From positions 7,652,501 through 7,716,500 of the forward strand of contig CAMQGK010000008.1 in the NCBI GenBank assembly GCA_947000775.1: 64,000 bases of DNA, read 5' to 3'. This document shows, piece after piece, positions 39,064 through 52,486 of the stretch; within the stretch, counting starts at the first letter, position 1, and each line of letters starts with the position of its first letter. The notes under the pieces were generated by a model. That model was given only the letters and a program-made list of their open reading frames with translations, made no database searches and was not told where the DNA came from. The DNA is from Pterois miles. Lineage: Eukaryota > Chordata > Actinopteri > Perciformes > Scorpaenidae. Made by a program: the position numbers and the translations under genes.

Positions 39064-39730
39064 CGGGCTGTCAAATGCAAATTCATTTTAACACCACTAA
39101 TTTCTTTAACACATTAATGCAACTTGTGATTGTTATTTATAAATCTGATGGGTCACAAATGTTGTGGAGGTTGTAGCGGGCTCAGTTTTAATGCTAATGA
39201 AGACGATGGCATCATATGAAACTAGAAAACCCAAGGAATCATTGGTACGAACCTTGTTGTGAAGGAGGCTAAACAACGCTCCAAACTCAATCAAACTGTC
39301 ATGGCCACATTCAAAGGGGTCCCTTGACCTCTGACCTCAAGATACGTGAGTGAAAATGTGTTCTCTGGGTACTCACCAGTCTCCCTTTTACAGACATGCC
39401 CAATTTACGATAATCACATGTAGTTTGGATCAAGTCATAGTCAAGTCAACACACTGACACACTGACAGCTGTTGTTGCCTGTTGGGCTGCAGTTTGCCAT
39501 GTTATGATTGGAGCATATTTCTTTATGCTAAATGCAGCACCTGTGAGGGTTTCTGGACAATACTTGTCTTCGTTTGTGTTATTAATTGCTTTCCAATAAT
39601 AGTTATATACATATATTTGCATAAAGCAGCATATTTTTCTACTTCCATGTTGATGAGAGAATTATATACTTGATACTGTGATTAATCACAAATTAATCAC
39701 AAAGAAATACTTAAATCGATTGACAGCCCT
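39064..39730 (+). mobile_element. MITE-like element with terminal inverted repeats
   Basis: The left end CGGGCTGTCAA and the right end TTGACAGCCCT are inverted repeats with one mismatch at the outermost base, delimiting about 667 bp. Internally there is wording such as GGGGTCCCTTGACCTCTGAC and ACAGCTGTTGTTGCCTGTTG that I recall from a very abundant fish family. Partial copies occur at 57236-57545 and, degenerate, at 27137-27300. It encodes no transposase. A clean target-site duplication is not visible. Confidence 0.75.
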
Positions 39731-40546
39731 AGAAATTTTATATTTCAAATGTTGCTGTTGTTAAAATGTTATTTTATCTTTTTTCCCCCAATTTTCTATC
39801 TTTTGGGTCAGTTTGCATTTATGACAATTTTGGAAATTTTCTACCAGGTCATAGTTGAAGTGAATGCATTGCTTGGCCTGGTTGGGGACAATTCTGGCAG
39901 GTTTGGGCAAAAACAATAACTCACTAAATCGTGTGCTTGCAGCTTGTAACAGTCTGGCTGCTGTGTGGTTCGCCCTGCCAAACACATAAAGCTAGAAAAG
40001 GCAACACGGCTGGTGCTGCAGCTTACCTAACTGGTCAAGCTGTCATTACCAGATTTAATCAGCTGAACAAAAGACTACAATTTGGCTTCCCTTTAAAATA
40101 ATAGATTTTTTCATGGTAATAAAATCAAAAACTACAAGGTAATTCAGCTTTGACAGTGTAGATAATATATGCACACAATGCTGAAGCACCCTACTGTTCA
40201 GCCATACCATACGCAGTAAAATTCAATTATACTGCCACTGCATAATGCAGTCCATACTGTATTTGTTCAGATAATGCATAATTTCAAATATAATTTTCAC
40301 CTGAGAAGTCACTCTGCATACTTATTGTAGTCTGCTTTCTGCTTAAAACACACGCCAAGCAGCTAACATTGGCGACCCGGAGCGACTGAGAGCGCCGACC
40401 CCATCATGTGAGCGGCAGCTGTATGGATTTTCATTTGAATAATTAACGCTTCCCAATTTCACACTAATGGTTGAGAGGTATCAGAATGGTATCATTAGCC
40501 GCTAATAGAGATTCATGGTGGAATGGCTGCAATATTTTTTGCAATA

Positions 40547-40579
40547 CCCCCCCCCCCCCTTTTTTTTTTTTTTCCCCCC
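40547..40579. repeat. Homopolymer block C13-T14-C6
   Basis: Thirteen C, then fourteen T, then six C. It is a fully pyrimidine run and prone to length errors in sequencing. Confidence 0.9.
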
Positions 40580-43500
40580 ATTCCTGCTTTCTCAACTAAG
40601 GAGTTGCAGAGTGCAAACCCCTTAACTCCATCCCATCAGCTTTTTAATTAATGACACAAATTATGGGGCCTTGAATAGCATGTGCCTAAGGATGGGGGAG
40701 GACATGCGGGGTACATCTCTCTTTCTCCGTATTCTCTCTTCATCTCCCTCATCATTTCCCTCGGTTGGTGCTCATGAGTCTCCCACACCATCATTACAGG
40801 TTCCATTTCTCAGCACCCCTCGCTTTCCCTCAACCACTTGTCTGCTCTCTTTGTGCTTCCTCGTACCTATTCAACCCTCCTCCCTCCTTTCTGTCTCCAT
40901 CGCTTCCTCTCTCCCTCCTACTGGGAAGCTGCAATGCTATCTTATAACCTTGACAATGCAGGATGCTGCGTGTGTGCACGCTTGTTCGTCTTTGGACTGT
41001 GTGCATGTGTGTGTGTCTCTTTGAGGGACAGGTGCAAGGACTTGGCGCTCGTCCAACCTGCTGCCCACGTGGGACCGACCAACAGAGGGAGAAAAGACAA
41101 GTGCAGCCGAGGCAAAACAAAATTAAATAAATTTTTGTGGAACATAGCGGCAAGTGGAGCAGAAATAACCTAATTGCACCTCCTGAAAAATGTCTTGATT
41201 TTCAAGGACCTTGAAATTATGGAAGACAACAAAGGGGTGGGGGGGTTGAGAAAAGAAAGTGTGGTTAGTCTGGTTAGTGGCTGGACATGGTGGCACACCA
41301 GCAAACAAAGGAAGGAAGAAAAATACAAGAAAATATAAAAAGGAGCTTTGATTAGTATGGTGATCATTAAAAGGAGAGACCCCCCGAAGAGACCAATCTT
41401 TATTTAGTACTATATCCTCGACACTTGGCAACCCAACAGCTTTCTCAGACGTGTGCCTGAGTGTGTGCATGTGGATAGTTGTTAGAGGAAACACTGAGAT
41501 AAAAGCTCTGCTTGTGCTATATAAATGGACGTGTTTATGAACATTTCCTGAGTCTTGTTCGCCATGCTAAAGCATTTATTTCAATATGTATGTTCTGTAC
41601 ATTTTGGTCTATCCATGAAAAAAGCAGCGATGATCCTGTGTGTATGTTATATTGAGTAAAAAGAACAGCCAGTACGAAACAAGAGCCTGATAGATTACAG
41701 CAGCTTATTTGGCTATTAGTGGGGGAAAACAGTTTCCGCGTGTCCAGATTCACCCCGTTCACACCGCCATTTATCCACATTGGTAATCACAGTCTCGCTG
41801 TGCAATTATGTCGCCTCTCAACTGGGAAAAGAATATATTTTTTTCTGTACGCCCAGAGTTAATCCAGTCCCCGATACTGCCACTTTTATTCTTTTTAAAC
41901 ACCACAAAATATAAACATAATGTAGTAGTTTATTTATTACTACATGCTATTAAATCAAGGAGGTAACCTTTTATTTCTCATGTGATACTATCAAACAAGT
42001 AGGGCTGCATGACAATCTTTTTATCTGAATAGTATAATAAAAATATAATAATATGGTGTTATCTTTTAACAAAGTTAAAAGTATAAAACAATTTTGATTA
42101 CACATTATCACAAATTTGGTCACACATTATATATATTTGCTGTATCATGACGCCGAACTGAAATTAAATTACATGATGTTTGTCTGCTCCAGCATACATA
42201 TCTGCCCTGTAAATCACATGCCCTGGGTTCTCCTTGGAGAAAAATAATCAGAAATTTAGATTTCATTGTTCTGGCTTCATAATTGTGCCCCAGTCAGCGT
42301 ATCCTTCTTATGCTATAGCCGGTCAAATCATTTTATTTTAACACTATTCAACCACAGGTGGATGGTCAGCAGCAACAAGCCACATTAGCTCTGCAGCTAA
42401 TGCCTCCTTCTTATATAGACACAAACACACATCTTGTCCTGCACCATTGCAGAAAACGGCACTGCTAATGCCAGTTTGCAGGCTAGATATTAACTTAGTA
42501 TAATATAAGCACATTAAATGCTTCAAAACTTTCATACTTCTGAAGATCAGGGCCAGTTTAGATATTGGTTTGGTCCCTATTCTTAAATATCACTGCTGAT
42601 AAAATGCTGTCTGTTATTGACTTGTCAGCTGGTATTGTGTACTTTGTCTCTTTGTGCCCCTGCAGCAAAAGAGCCTGCTAGCGAAACTGCCAATCAAGCA
42701 GAGACACTGACACGCCCCTCAAAGGCTTGACAGAAAAACAGCATTTCTGATATATCTCCCAAGATCTTTCTCTCTACATTTTAATCATGAAAACTACTGA
42801 AAATACATTTTACAAACATAGTTACATTATTTCTTACTGCAAAAAAACGATTTTAGTTGGACTGGTGAATAAGTGAAGAGTAAATCCGGATAAAACAGGC
42901 AGTTTCTGCAAAGCACAGTTTAAAACCAATGTGTTGTGACAAGATCAATCACCGCAAATTCAGGCCACGACACCAGCGTGGATCTGGTGCGTGAAATATA
43001 TGACAGAAAGTCACAGTCATCAGAGCTCGCCGTGTGGGTTGGGGAGTGGTCAGCTGTCACTGAGTGATGTGATGGTATTATGGGCCCCCTTCACACATGG
43101 GAAGAAGTGGAGCTGGTCGCTCAGGTGGGGAGAAGAAGAAAAAAGCTGTCTGAACAAGAAGGCTAACGCTCACTGGCATTTCAGCGGCAAGCGAAGAGGG
43201 TGTGGCTGTGTGATATATCTGCTGTCACGGTGTTGACTCCCACGCTAGTCCTGATGAACGTGGATTGGAGAGCTCAAGGGCAAAGAGCCACTGAACTCCC
43301 ATACAATCTGCTTAGTAGATTTACTGATAGCATCAAATAGAGTGATCTACTCTTGAAGAAGCTTAAAATTGCTGTAAGATTATCCGAGGCAGAGAGAAGT
43401 GCCTGGGTGCTTGGGAGGTAGACTGCTGATGATGTCTGAATACTGAGCGTGAGCAACTATCACACCCGATTCTTATTAATGATCTAAAATATGTAGAGAC

Positions 43501-46414
43501 ACTAAAACAATGAGTGACCCTGACGAGACGCGTAACGGATCGCGGTGTCCAGGCTACAGCCACGAAGTCCCATCCTGGTCACACAGGTGGTGTTTACCTT
43601 AAGTGTGACCACTGGCATAATGGGCCCAGTAATCACACCACAATCTGCCCAAGCCGCATTGTACGTGATGGCCATGTGTAGAGCATCGATTTCATGGTTT
43701 CACCTGCCAACACAGAAGGACAGAGATTGGTAGCAGGTGCTGAGTAAAACATGCCAAAACAATCTACTCCATTATTCAGAGAGCCCCCCCCCACACCGAA
43801 CTTGTTAGGTGTGTTATTATTAGCAAAATGAATTAAAAAACAATTAGGCGAGTTGGAAGTAAAAGGACTCGACAAATTACATGGCAAGTTTCCATGAGGT
43901 GTGGGCTCAGGATTACGCCGCTCCGCTCAAATCGGAGAATTGATTGTGTGATTATATGTCCTGGCTTAGCTTCCAAAGTGTGAGCAATATCTGACAGGGC
44001 TGAGCTGGATCCCACTGTGCCAGACAGGATTTTTACATTGTCCTTATTAGCTACAAACAGTGGGGGGAACTAGTGGCTTATGTATAGCAACAGACTGCCA
44101 GCAGGTTTTCTTCCTTTGTTCTCCCACTCTCGTCTCGTCTGAGCCTATCTGTCTTTCACTTTCCCTCTACCTCATCTGAAGTGTCAATTTTGAAAAGTGA
44201 ACCGAACAAAAGAGTTTCCTTGAAAGCATGTGTCATTATATCCTGCCTAATTTTTTTGGGGGGGTGAGAGGTTTGACCGCTTGCCTGGACCAAATAAGTC
44301 CGTCAATTCGCCATGGAAACCACACAGAAAGGTACATCTAATTACTACAGGGAGATGGCTGATGCTCGGGAGGAGGACAAGAAAGGTAACAGCAAGCTGT
44401 CAACAACAGAACGAGTCTTTCAACAACAAAGCACGGCGGCGCAGGTTTGAATGCGCTTTCTTATGTGACAAGTCTGAGAGCCCACTGAGGGGATGTAAGA
44501 GCTTCATTACCGCTAAGGAAGAACACCGGGCCAGGGAGGCGTTGTGTTGACCTCTCGTGAGCTCGACCTTTGGGGAGGAGCTGTTAAAGTGAAGCACTAA
44601 GAGAACAGAGGCGCATCTCGCCGCTGAACCGCAGGACGCCAAGGTGAAGGGGCGGGGCAGAGTCAGATGTTCACCACTGGAGCAGAGTCATGTTTATGAC
44701 TCATCGTAAAGGGTCAGTGCATCACTTGTGCCTCAGGGTAGCATTGCTAATCTGTAAAGTGCATGGGGGAGCACGCACAAACTGCACTAGTACAACGACG
44801 ACAGAGACCTCTGGCAGATGAAGAATGAGTGAACCTGGATGTTCACATGACTCCATTACGTCTCACGGGGGGTATATACAAGCAAATTGTATTGTTTCGA
44901 TTCACTCACACACGACACACACAGCTCATATCACATAATCACTCAGCTCACATGAAAATATGATGGACTGCCACACACCGGCAAACACCGACACTCTTAG
45001 TTTGAATTGCTGCAACATTTCTTTTTCCATTACAACTGATGGAGCGCATCAAATCGCAAATTAATAAAATCAATATTGTATCTGCGGCATGTGTCCATTG
45101 ATTTAGCACACTCCTCCGCCATTATCAACGGTGGATCTGACTGTGCGATCTCGCCGGCTTATGAAGATATGGAGAAGAGAGCGGTAATTTATCCTAAAAG
45201 AAGACGCTCTACAAGCAGAATGCAGATAAAAGCTGTCAGGGAGGGTGGTAAAGAAGAAGAGAGGAGGGGCAGTTCAGAGAGCAAATAAAGTGATATTGAG
45301 GAGAAAGCAGAGCACTTAAAGGACAAAATGTACGTGCGAGTAAGAGAGAGTTGGAAGAAAAAGAGTATTAGGACTAAGAGGGAGAGCTTGTCAGTGGAAT
45401 ACAGAGTCAAGACTCCACCACTGAAAGAGAGCTGGAGTCATGGGTGGCTGCGTCTCTTATTAGACACTCAAATCCGTCAGTCTGTGTCAGGAACTTGGTA
45501 ACGAGACTTGTGTTAAAAGCCCATCCACAAATGAGCTGCCAAGTCTCCTTTGCCTGTGTAAATACCTAATTATTTGTCAAATTAACAAGCAATCCAGTTT
45601 AGCTTTTTGGAGATTTCAATGTGAGATATCTTTGATCTAGAGATTCATTGATTAGGCAAGATGGGTTGTACAAATTTAAGCAAGGCACAAAAACAAAAAG
45701 AACGGGCTCTAAGTGTTCCAGCTGAAAGGACTGCTTCATTTGGGAGGTAAGAAGAGAGTGAGTCTGCTGGGCTGTCACAGATGAATTGCATTCACGAGCT
45801 GCAATAAAATGTGTCTCAAAATCCGTCTCCAGTGACTGTTTGTGATTACACTTTGCTTCCTCGCTCAATATACAAATAAACGCCGACATGACTTCTGCAT
45901 TGCCAGCAGAATTTTTTATCCTGTGATGGTTCTGGGCACAATCCATAGTTACACCAGATAAGGTGCCCCCGTTTCCCTCCCTGGTGCGCCCCTAATAGGC
46001 GGCCCCAATGTTACAGGAACAAAGCTGCCAGAAGCAGTTTTCCAACAGTTCAGGCAGACTGTTCCCTGTTTCGACTTGGCTTGTTGAGTAAATTATTGAA
46101 AAGAAGGTAGAAGGCGGGTAGTTGAGGCATACAACTAAATGGGAATGCTGAGGTTCCCACTCGAAGAAGTCACAGGGATCAGGAAAGAGTGGCGTTACCA
46201 AGCCTCTGCGTTGGATGGAAACCTTTTTACATGGCGTCCTATGGGGGACTACTATGTCCTTAATATAAATTCCACGACTGGGCAAAGGAGAATAAATATG
46301 AATCACTCCTTCGCAGGCTGTTCTTATATCGTTCATAGCTATACCAACAAAGTCAATTTGTACATAATCCACATAATGGTGAGCCAGGAAGTATATAGGG
46401 CGACAATCGCTGTG

Positions 46415-46690
46415 TAGGGAGGTTGGGGTGGATGGGTTGGTCATAAGACACTGGACTTTCCCCCAGGAGACCGGTGTTCGTCCCCTGTGTGAAACCAGAA
46501 GTCAATGTCGATTCATTTGTCACGTAACTTCTGTACTTAAGTTACACATTTGGAGTTATTTTAACCCAAACCACAATCTTTTTCTAAACCTAAGTAGTTT
46601 TTGTTAGGTAACTTCTGTAAGTTATGCCACTCCGGGTGTTATTTTAACCCAAACCACTATCTTTCCCTTAACCTAAGTAGTTTTGTTTGT
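46415..46690 (+). repeat. Dispersed repeat with internal duplication
   Basis: The left part (46415-46605) matches the reverse complement of about 1136-1310. The right part contains two tandem units of about 83 bp (46523-46605 and 46606-46690), each running GTAACTTCTGTA, then TATTTTAACCCAAACCAC, then AACCTAAGTAGTTTT. The motif GGTGTTCGTCCCC at about 46472 resembles a tRNA-type B box, but the element is not otherwise tRNA-like. Confidence 0.75.
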
Positions 46691-48832
46691 TTTTAGGAAA
46701 ACATCAAAAATGAGAGATAACTTTTCATAAGATATCATACGAAATGCTTTATGAGGATCCTTTAGTGGTAGGAGGTGGGTAGTCAAGAAAGTCAACTAAT
46801 TGGGAATGCTGTGAGTCTTGAAGATCCCGCTGGATTCCCATGGGATTGAGGGCTATCACATTCTGTCATCAGGATCATGACAGGGTGGGAAGCCACTATG
46901 TTGGACAGGTGCCATTGCTACATGGGGCCATAATGTGGGACCATGTCCACAATATTAATTGAGAAAAGTGATATCAATAACCTTAAGTGAGAGTGGTGGG
47001 ATTGTGATGGAATGTGACCAGCTAGTGGGAAATGACCACCATCTGACCATGACCAATAGAGAGAGAAAACCACTTGATTGCTGCCAGATCCAAACTCTAT
47101 TTTGGCTTCTACCGGTAAACCTTTTAGGATAAAACGTTATAACAATGGCATGCTAGGTTACCAATCAGTGTAGATGGAAATGTAAGTCACTAAGAGCTTA
47201 ATGGAACAATTTTGGAAGAACAGTCCACATTGGGCACTCAAAGCAAAGCACGCTGAGTGAATAGTGACAGGAATTCAGCATTGCACTAAAAACTAGACAG
47301 CCGATTAAATTTAATTTTAGATTACTGTCCATTGCAGTAGATCTAGTTTGGTCGGTTTTCTACACGGACACCTTAGAAAGACACTGACACTGGGTGGCTG
47401 ACTGCTGGGATACAAAATATTGAAAAGAGTCAGGTATAAAAGAGCCATCTGCCAGCTCTGGATCACAGGTAGTAATGGTTTTTAACCTCACAACATGAAA
47501 GCTCCTGTCAGACAGACTACTGAGGGAGCCATGTAAGGACATCAAATGTTGATTTGATTTGAATTTGAATTATTAGAGTTTGCTTGAACCCAACAGCTAA
47601 CTACACAGATAAATTTCCATGACCAAATATTCCCAGTTTTATATCATGGGTAAACAGTATGTCAGGATTTTGGCAGGCGTAATTACTGCTTACATTTGGT
47701 GTTCCACTTCAAAAGGTCATTATTACACAATACCTAAGGTCAAATGGCAATGTCCATGCCACTTCCTCTAACCTCACCTGGACTTCCTCTCTGTGTGCTC
47801 ATCCCCGTCACCCCGTGCTGATGCTTCCCTTCCCTGCCCAAATGTTTCCACTAAACTCATGTACAGCTTGACAGTGTTTTTCACCTGCTGCACTAATTAA
47901 ATCCCTTTTATTCACCCCCATTCGGAGATGCTTCACTAGTCTGAACATTAACTGGCGTCCACTGAGCTGAACTGAACCAAAAACAACAAGTATGTTTCAT
48001 TTTGATGAAAGTCAAAACGGCCTTTCTTGTTGCTATGCTAACAGAGACATGACATGATTCCTCAAAGATATTACAGCGCTGTGAACTGGGGGAGCTGATG
48101 GGAAGGCACTGACAAGCACCATCTCAAAATGAAATGTAGCTAACGCTTCCCCTGACTGAATACATTAACAGATGTGCAGTTTTTTTTTTCTTTTTAGCAT
48201 GTTGTTGACAACGTAATTCCCACACAGCGGCATTACTCTGCCAAACAAATCTCCATCTGTCTGAAATTATTTGCCTGCTGTATTACTTTAATACTATATC
48301 TGCAGTATATACCTAGGATCCGTTTATTTTATCATCAATAAATTACACAACCAATATCCCGCAGAGGATTTTCCTTGTAAAAAATGACTGTAAGCTGGCA
48401 CACTGTTGACATAATTGATGCCATGCAGGATGATGAAAATAAAGAAAAGCGTTAATCTCCTTTCAGTTACAACAAAGACTTTAACATCTGATAATCAACA
48501 GTATCTGTATCAGTAATGCGTCAATGACTAAACATTCCTCCACACGGATATTCTCTGTTATTTTTCACATGCAAACAACACTGTCAATAATATTTCCTGC
48601 ACTCATACAGGGTGTTGCGCTTCTTGGATCACAGGAACCAACACTTGTCTTCGCATCCACTGCTGCGTCTTAATCTGTTCCACTGAACTGGATGACACAT
48701 TCGAGATATTTTTGAACATTAGGAACATTACTAGCATGCATGTTGACTGGGCGGTTGATGAGTCACTGCTGTCAAGAAGAAATGAGGATGGGTACGAGCA
48801 TTAGGAGTGTGAGAGAATGAAAGAATACATAC

Positions 48833-48942
48833 TGTAGGGGACACATTCATATTGGACTTCCAGATATTTGTAGGTTCCCGGGCACGGGTCAGGAAATACA
48901 TCTGGTCCGGCGACAACAGCGCACTGGGTTCGGTTATTACAT
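48833..48942 (-). CDS. adgrl3: Latrophilin-3 exon: second half of the Gal-lectin (RBL) domain
   Basis: This 110-nt exon begins with the last base of an Arg codon, has 36 full codons and ends with the first base of the next. It encodes CNNRTQCAVVAGPDVF and DPCPGTYKYLEVQYECVPY, the conserved C-terminal half of the SUEL/rhamnose-binding-lectin fold, with its cysteines and the DPCPGTxKYL signature. In latrophilins this domain binds teneurins; NRT is a glycosylation sequon. The Ala-Val-Val-Ala-Gly-Pro wording fits latrophilin-3. The acceptor is GTATTTTCAG|A and the donor TACA|GTATGT. The exon with the first half of the domain should lie upstream but was not located. Confidence 0.96.
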
Positions 48943-51900
48943 CTGAAAATACAGAAAAGGGCAACAATAGCGACATCAGACAACCTGAATGGCCACAATA
49001 TACAGTAGCTGCAGCACATTATTCACGTTTAGTGTGTGGTTAATGGAGTTGAAAGTATTTAATTCTGTAGCAGAGATTATGGAGATTATCAAACTCTGCT
49101 GTTTATGGAAATGTTTCACCAAGTCTCTGCTCTTAAATACATAGTAACTGAGTAGCATTGTTATACTGTATCTTGGCCCTATCCCTCAGAAAAAAACCTA
49201 CAATGAATCAGGAATAGCTCCTCAACCATAAGGCTTGACTAAGGCTAAGACACTATATTACCAAGGCAATTATAATGCGGATGCTATAAAGGAAAAAATA
49301 ATAAAAATAAAAATATTTTTTATCCTCAACTAGTATAATATCTTAATTTCAAAGGCAATATCACCATTATAACCAAGACACACAATGAATACTGATCAAT
49401 ATTCATGTATAACTGAAGCCCTCCATGCTATACAGCAGATAAAAGGAGAATGGATGAGCCCACAGTGATCTATAGGGTACCCACAGATTTGTTACACTGA
49501 GACAAAAAGAAGAAGAGATGTTTAAAAGAACTGGATTTGAATGTTTGAGAATAATGTGAATATTAGTTTGATGTACTGAGGTGAATTGTAGAGTCGAAAA
49601 AGGCTAAGAGTTGAGTTGATTTGAGCGATCTGTGAAAAACAATAGATTTTTTTGCCATTTTGAATTAAGAAATTCTGATAATTGAGGCGCCGTATTGGAT
49701 TTAAGTGGACTACAGTGTTTTATGGTATGCCTATGAATATATGTATTATATATCTTAATTAAATATCTTTTGTATAAATCGTTCTGTAAAGCTGCTTTAG
49801 ATATGTTGCATCACATGACTAACTGACGGACTACAGATCTCAGGTACCACCCTGATTGAGGCAAGAGAATTGAAAACATTAAGGACATATTGTCTATGGG
49901 AGCACAGTTGTGTGACATGTTTCATGCTGAGACGGTTCATCCCTCTCTGTAGGTTCAGGAGACAACCTCATGACTAAATTCATCTTTCTGTTGAGCGGTA
50001 GAGCTGGAAGTCATGGACCTGAGACCAGGCTTTAAACCATGTACAGGTCACATTGTTATTACTGCGTGATGGATGGTAGCGGTGGCGGCGGAGAGGAGGG
50101 GGCTGGACACAATCAACTGAGTGCGAAATCAGCTCCAACATGAAATGTAGGTCTTCATTAAAAAACACAATTACGGAGCCGGTGGTGTTCTCATGTGCCA
50201 CTTTGTTTTTGGCAGTCATCAATCAGCCTCCCACTTCATATGCACAGAGAGCCTCTCGCCACACATAATAGCAACACTTATCTCACAACATTAACTCTTA
50301 AACGTTCTGACAAATATTGATCCGTTGTCGCTCTGCATGTTAGCAAAATGAAAATGAATAAATAAGACGTGAAGGTTGGCCCAGTCTCTATTTGAGCACC
50401 CATTGTGTAAGTGATCTCCATGAGGCCAGCTGCTGCAAGCTACAGTATATACAGGATTGCCGTCCATCAAATCTATACTCATTTACAGACTACCATTATC
50501 TTGCAATATATAAAAGGTATTTATTCCCCAGCAAGGCCGTTCACAGTGTAAGCCTTGTGAAGGTCAAGGCGGGGTCTGACACAATGATTCATACGCCACA
50601 ATTAAAGGATTCTCTACACCTTAATTAACATTGATTGGCTGCCGACTAATCAATCGAACCAGTGAAGGACAAGCAAAAAGGGGCCCATCTCATTTCAAGC
50701 CAGCTCAGTAATGAGATATGGTCTGCCGAGTCTCTCCCACGCGAGCTTTATGGGTTCATGAACTCCCATCACCCTCTGCCACTCACTCCAGTCAGCTGTC
50801 TGCGGCATGTCCATGCCTGTGAAGAGTTAATTCCCAGGCAGTAAATGCCAGTCAAATAAATAAGGGGTCAAGCCTATGAAACTGAGAAACAATTATAGAG
50901 GCAGTCTTCTCACCTCCACAGTCGTACTGGTTTATTCTGTTTAAACTGAGGAGGTCCCATCAGCAGGTGAGACCACAAGTTAAGATTAAGTGTCACATAG
51001 AATTACAAGTGAGATGGACAGAAGAGATGTAACTAGCTGGAGGTTGGAGGCACAGAAACCAACAAACACACACTCATGAATAGACAGTTGTTGGCTTGTT
51101 TTCTTGTGGATTGACAACATAATTTTTTTTTATTTAATAATGCTGCCCTAGAAGTTAAGCTATAGGACCAAATCTGGAATTTTAATCATAGTTTGTAATA
51201 ACTTCCTCTTGAGGGATTAAACATTATAATGTGTATTTAATGTGGATTGCAAACATAATCCCAGCCTTAACATCTATCTTGACCCACATTCAAAATCCCT
51301 GTTACCACTGCTGTGCATTTTTTTTTTTTACCTCAGCACACAGCCGCATGAACAGTCTGATCAGTTTTCCGTTAGTGTCCTGAAAGCACCCACATCTTGC
51401 AGGGGAATAATATAAGGTGGAGAAATAATCACAATTAAATGTATCAAGTGCAAATCAATGGCAGAGCAGGAGGGGGATCAATAGCAGGAGAAGCTGCCCA
51501 CGCCACGTGCCACAACGACTTCACAATTACCAATTAGAGGGATAATCAGGATTTCATCAGACGCTTGGCTCTGATGGGGCCCTTTGAACTAGTGCGAGAG
51601 GGAAATTGATCCACTTTGACTGATGTATTCAAATATGTATGGGAAGATGTGGTGTACATACGCACTATAGGAGCTACAGCCAGCTAAGGCCCTAGCTTAG
51701 CTCCCACTGCACGCAAAAGTCACTCATTATTTTTTGTGACTCAGATCTGTCTACAGAACAGTGTGAACAGCATAAAGTGCATAGAATCTAAACTTTTTAA
51801 TTCAGATCCTAAATCAGGTACGGGTCGGCTGCAACGCGACCTCAGTCATTCAGAGTTCATGCAGCTTTTACATCAATCTAGATCGACACTGGTCACAATT

Positions 51901-52416
51901 ATGTGCCGCGATCTCACTCTGCATCCACACACACCTCCGTACAGAAGTAGCAGCCATTGCTCCACAAAAAGCCATAATTAAAAATTCTCTTTCTCTTCAT
52001 CCCCATCCCTAAATGAAACTGTAAATGCAAACTCCAGTGGCCTACATGTTTACTTCCAAATGCTGCCTGTGATGGGGTGTAAGAAAATATAGATACAGTT
52101 AAGTATTGCAATATTATGCTTTGTGATACTGTAAACTTGATTCTGGAAAAACACTATAAATTTTTAATCAATAGTTCAAAATATATGCATGCAGTCTCTC
52201 TGTATGTACATGTTTCACTGTCTTTTACATTTTTTATTTCCTGGATTTTATTTCCATATGAACGTTACAGGGACTGTGATAAATACAAATGCAGATATCA
52301 TATGATTGCATAAAAAAAGTTAACTTTTTACTCAGATTTTTTGCACATGGCGATGTGTTCTTTATGCTCTGACAGTTTTCCTAAAATGTGTTGCATTATA
52401 CTGCCTTGCTTACAGG

Positions 52417-52486
52417 ATGACAATATATTGAATCGTAATCCCGTTATCGTGATACATATCATATCGCCAGATTATTACCAATACAC
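52417..52486 (+). repeat. Repeat-like segment (ATCGTGATA type)
   Basis: Wording ATATTGAATCGTAATCCCG, ATCGTGATACATATCATATCG and ACCAATACACAGC resembles a common fish repeat, as I recall, and distantly the 27.4 and 35.9 kb copies. Confidence 0.4.

Larger units (their letters stand above)
35188..48832 (-). other. adgrl3: adgrl3 intron between lectin exon and microexon (13.7 kb)
   Basis: Phase-1 intron sequence. It holds a repeat at 35926-36033, the MITE-like element at 39064-39730, a C/T homopolymer block at 40547-40579, the inverted partner repeat at 46415-46690, and some moderately GC-rich unique sequence (for example 37180-37480 and 44300-44680) without recognisable exons. The 150-codon minus frame at 45992-46444 partly overlaps repeat sequence and is not considered a gene. 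Confidence 0.85.

Noticed and set aside
45992..46444. Minus-strand 150-codon open frame
   Set aside because: Its upstream end lies in the dispersed repeat at 46415, and no protein family is recognised.
46465..46490. Possible tRNA or tRNA-derived SINE because of a GGTGTTCGTCCCC B-box-like motif
   Set aside because: There is no matching A box or cloverleaf, and the surrounding repeat is not tRNA-like.
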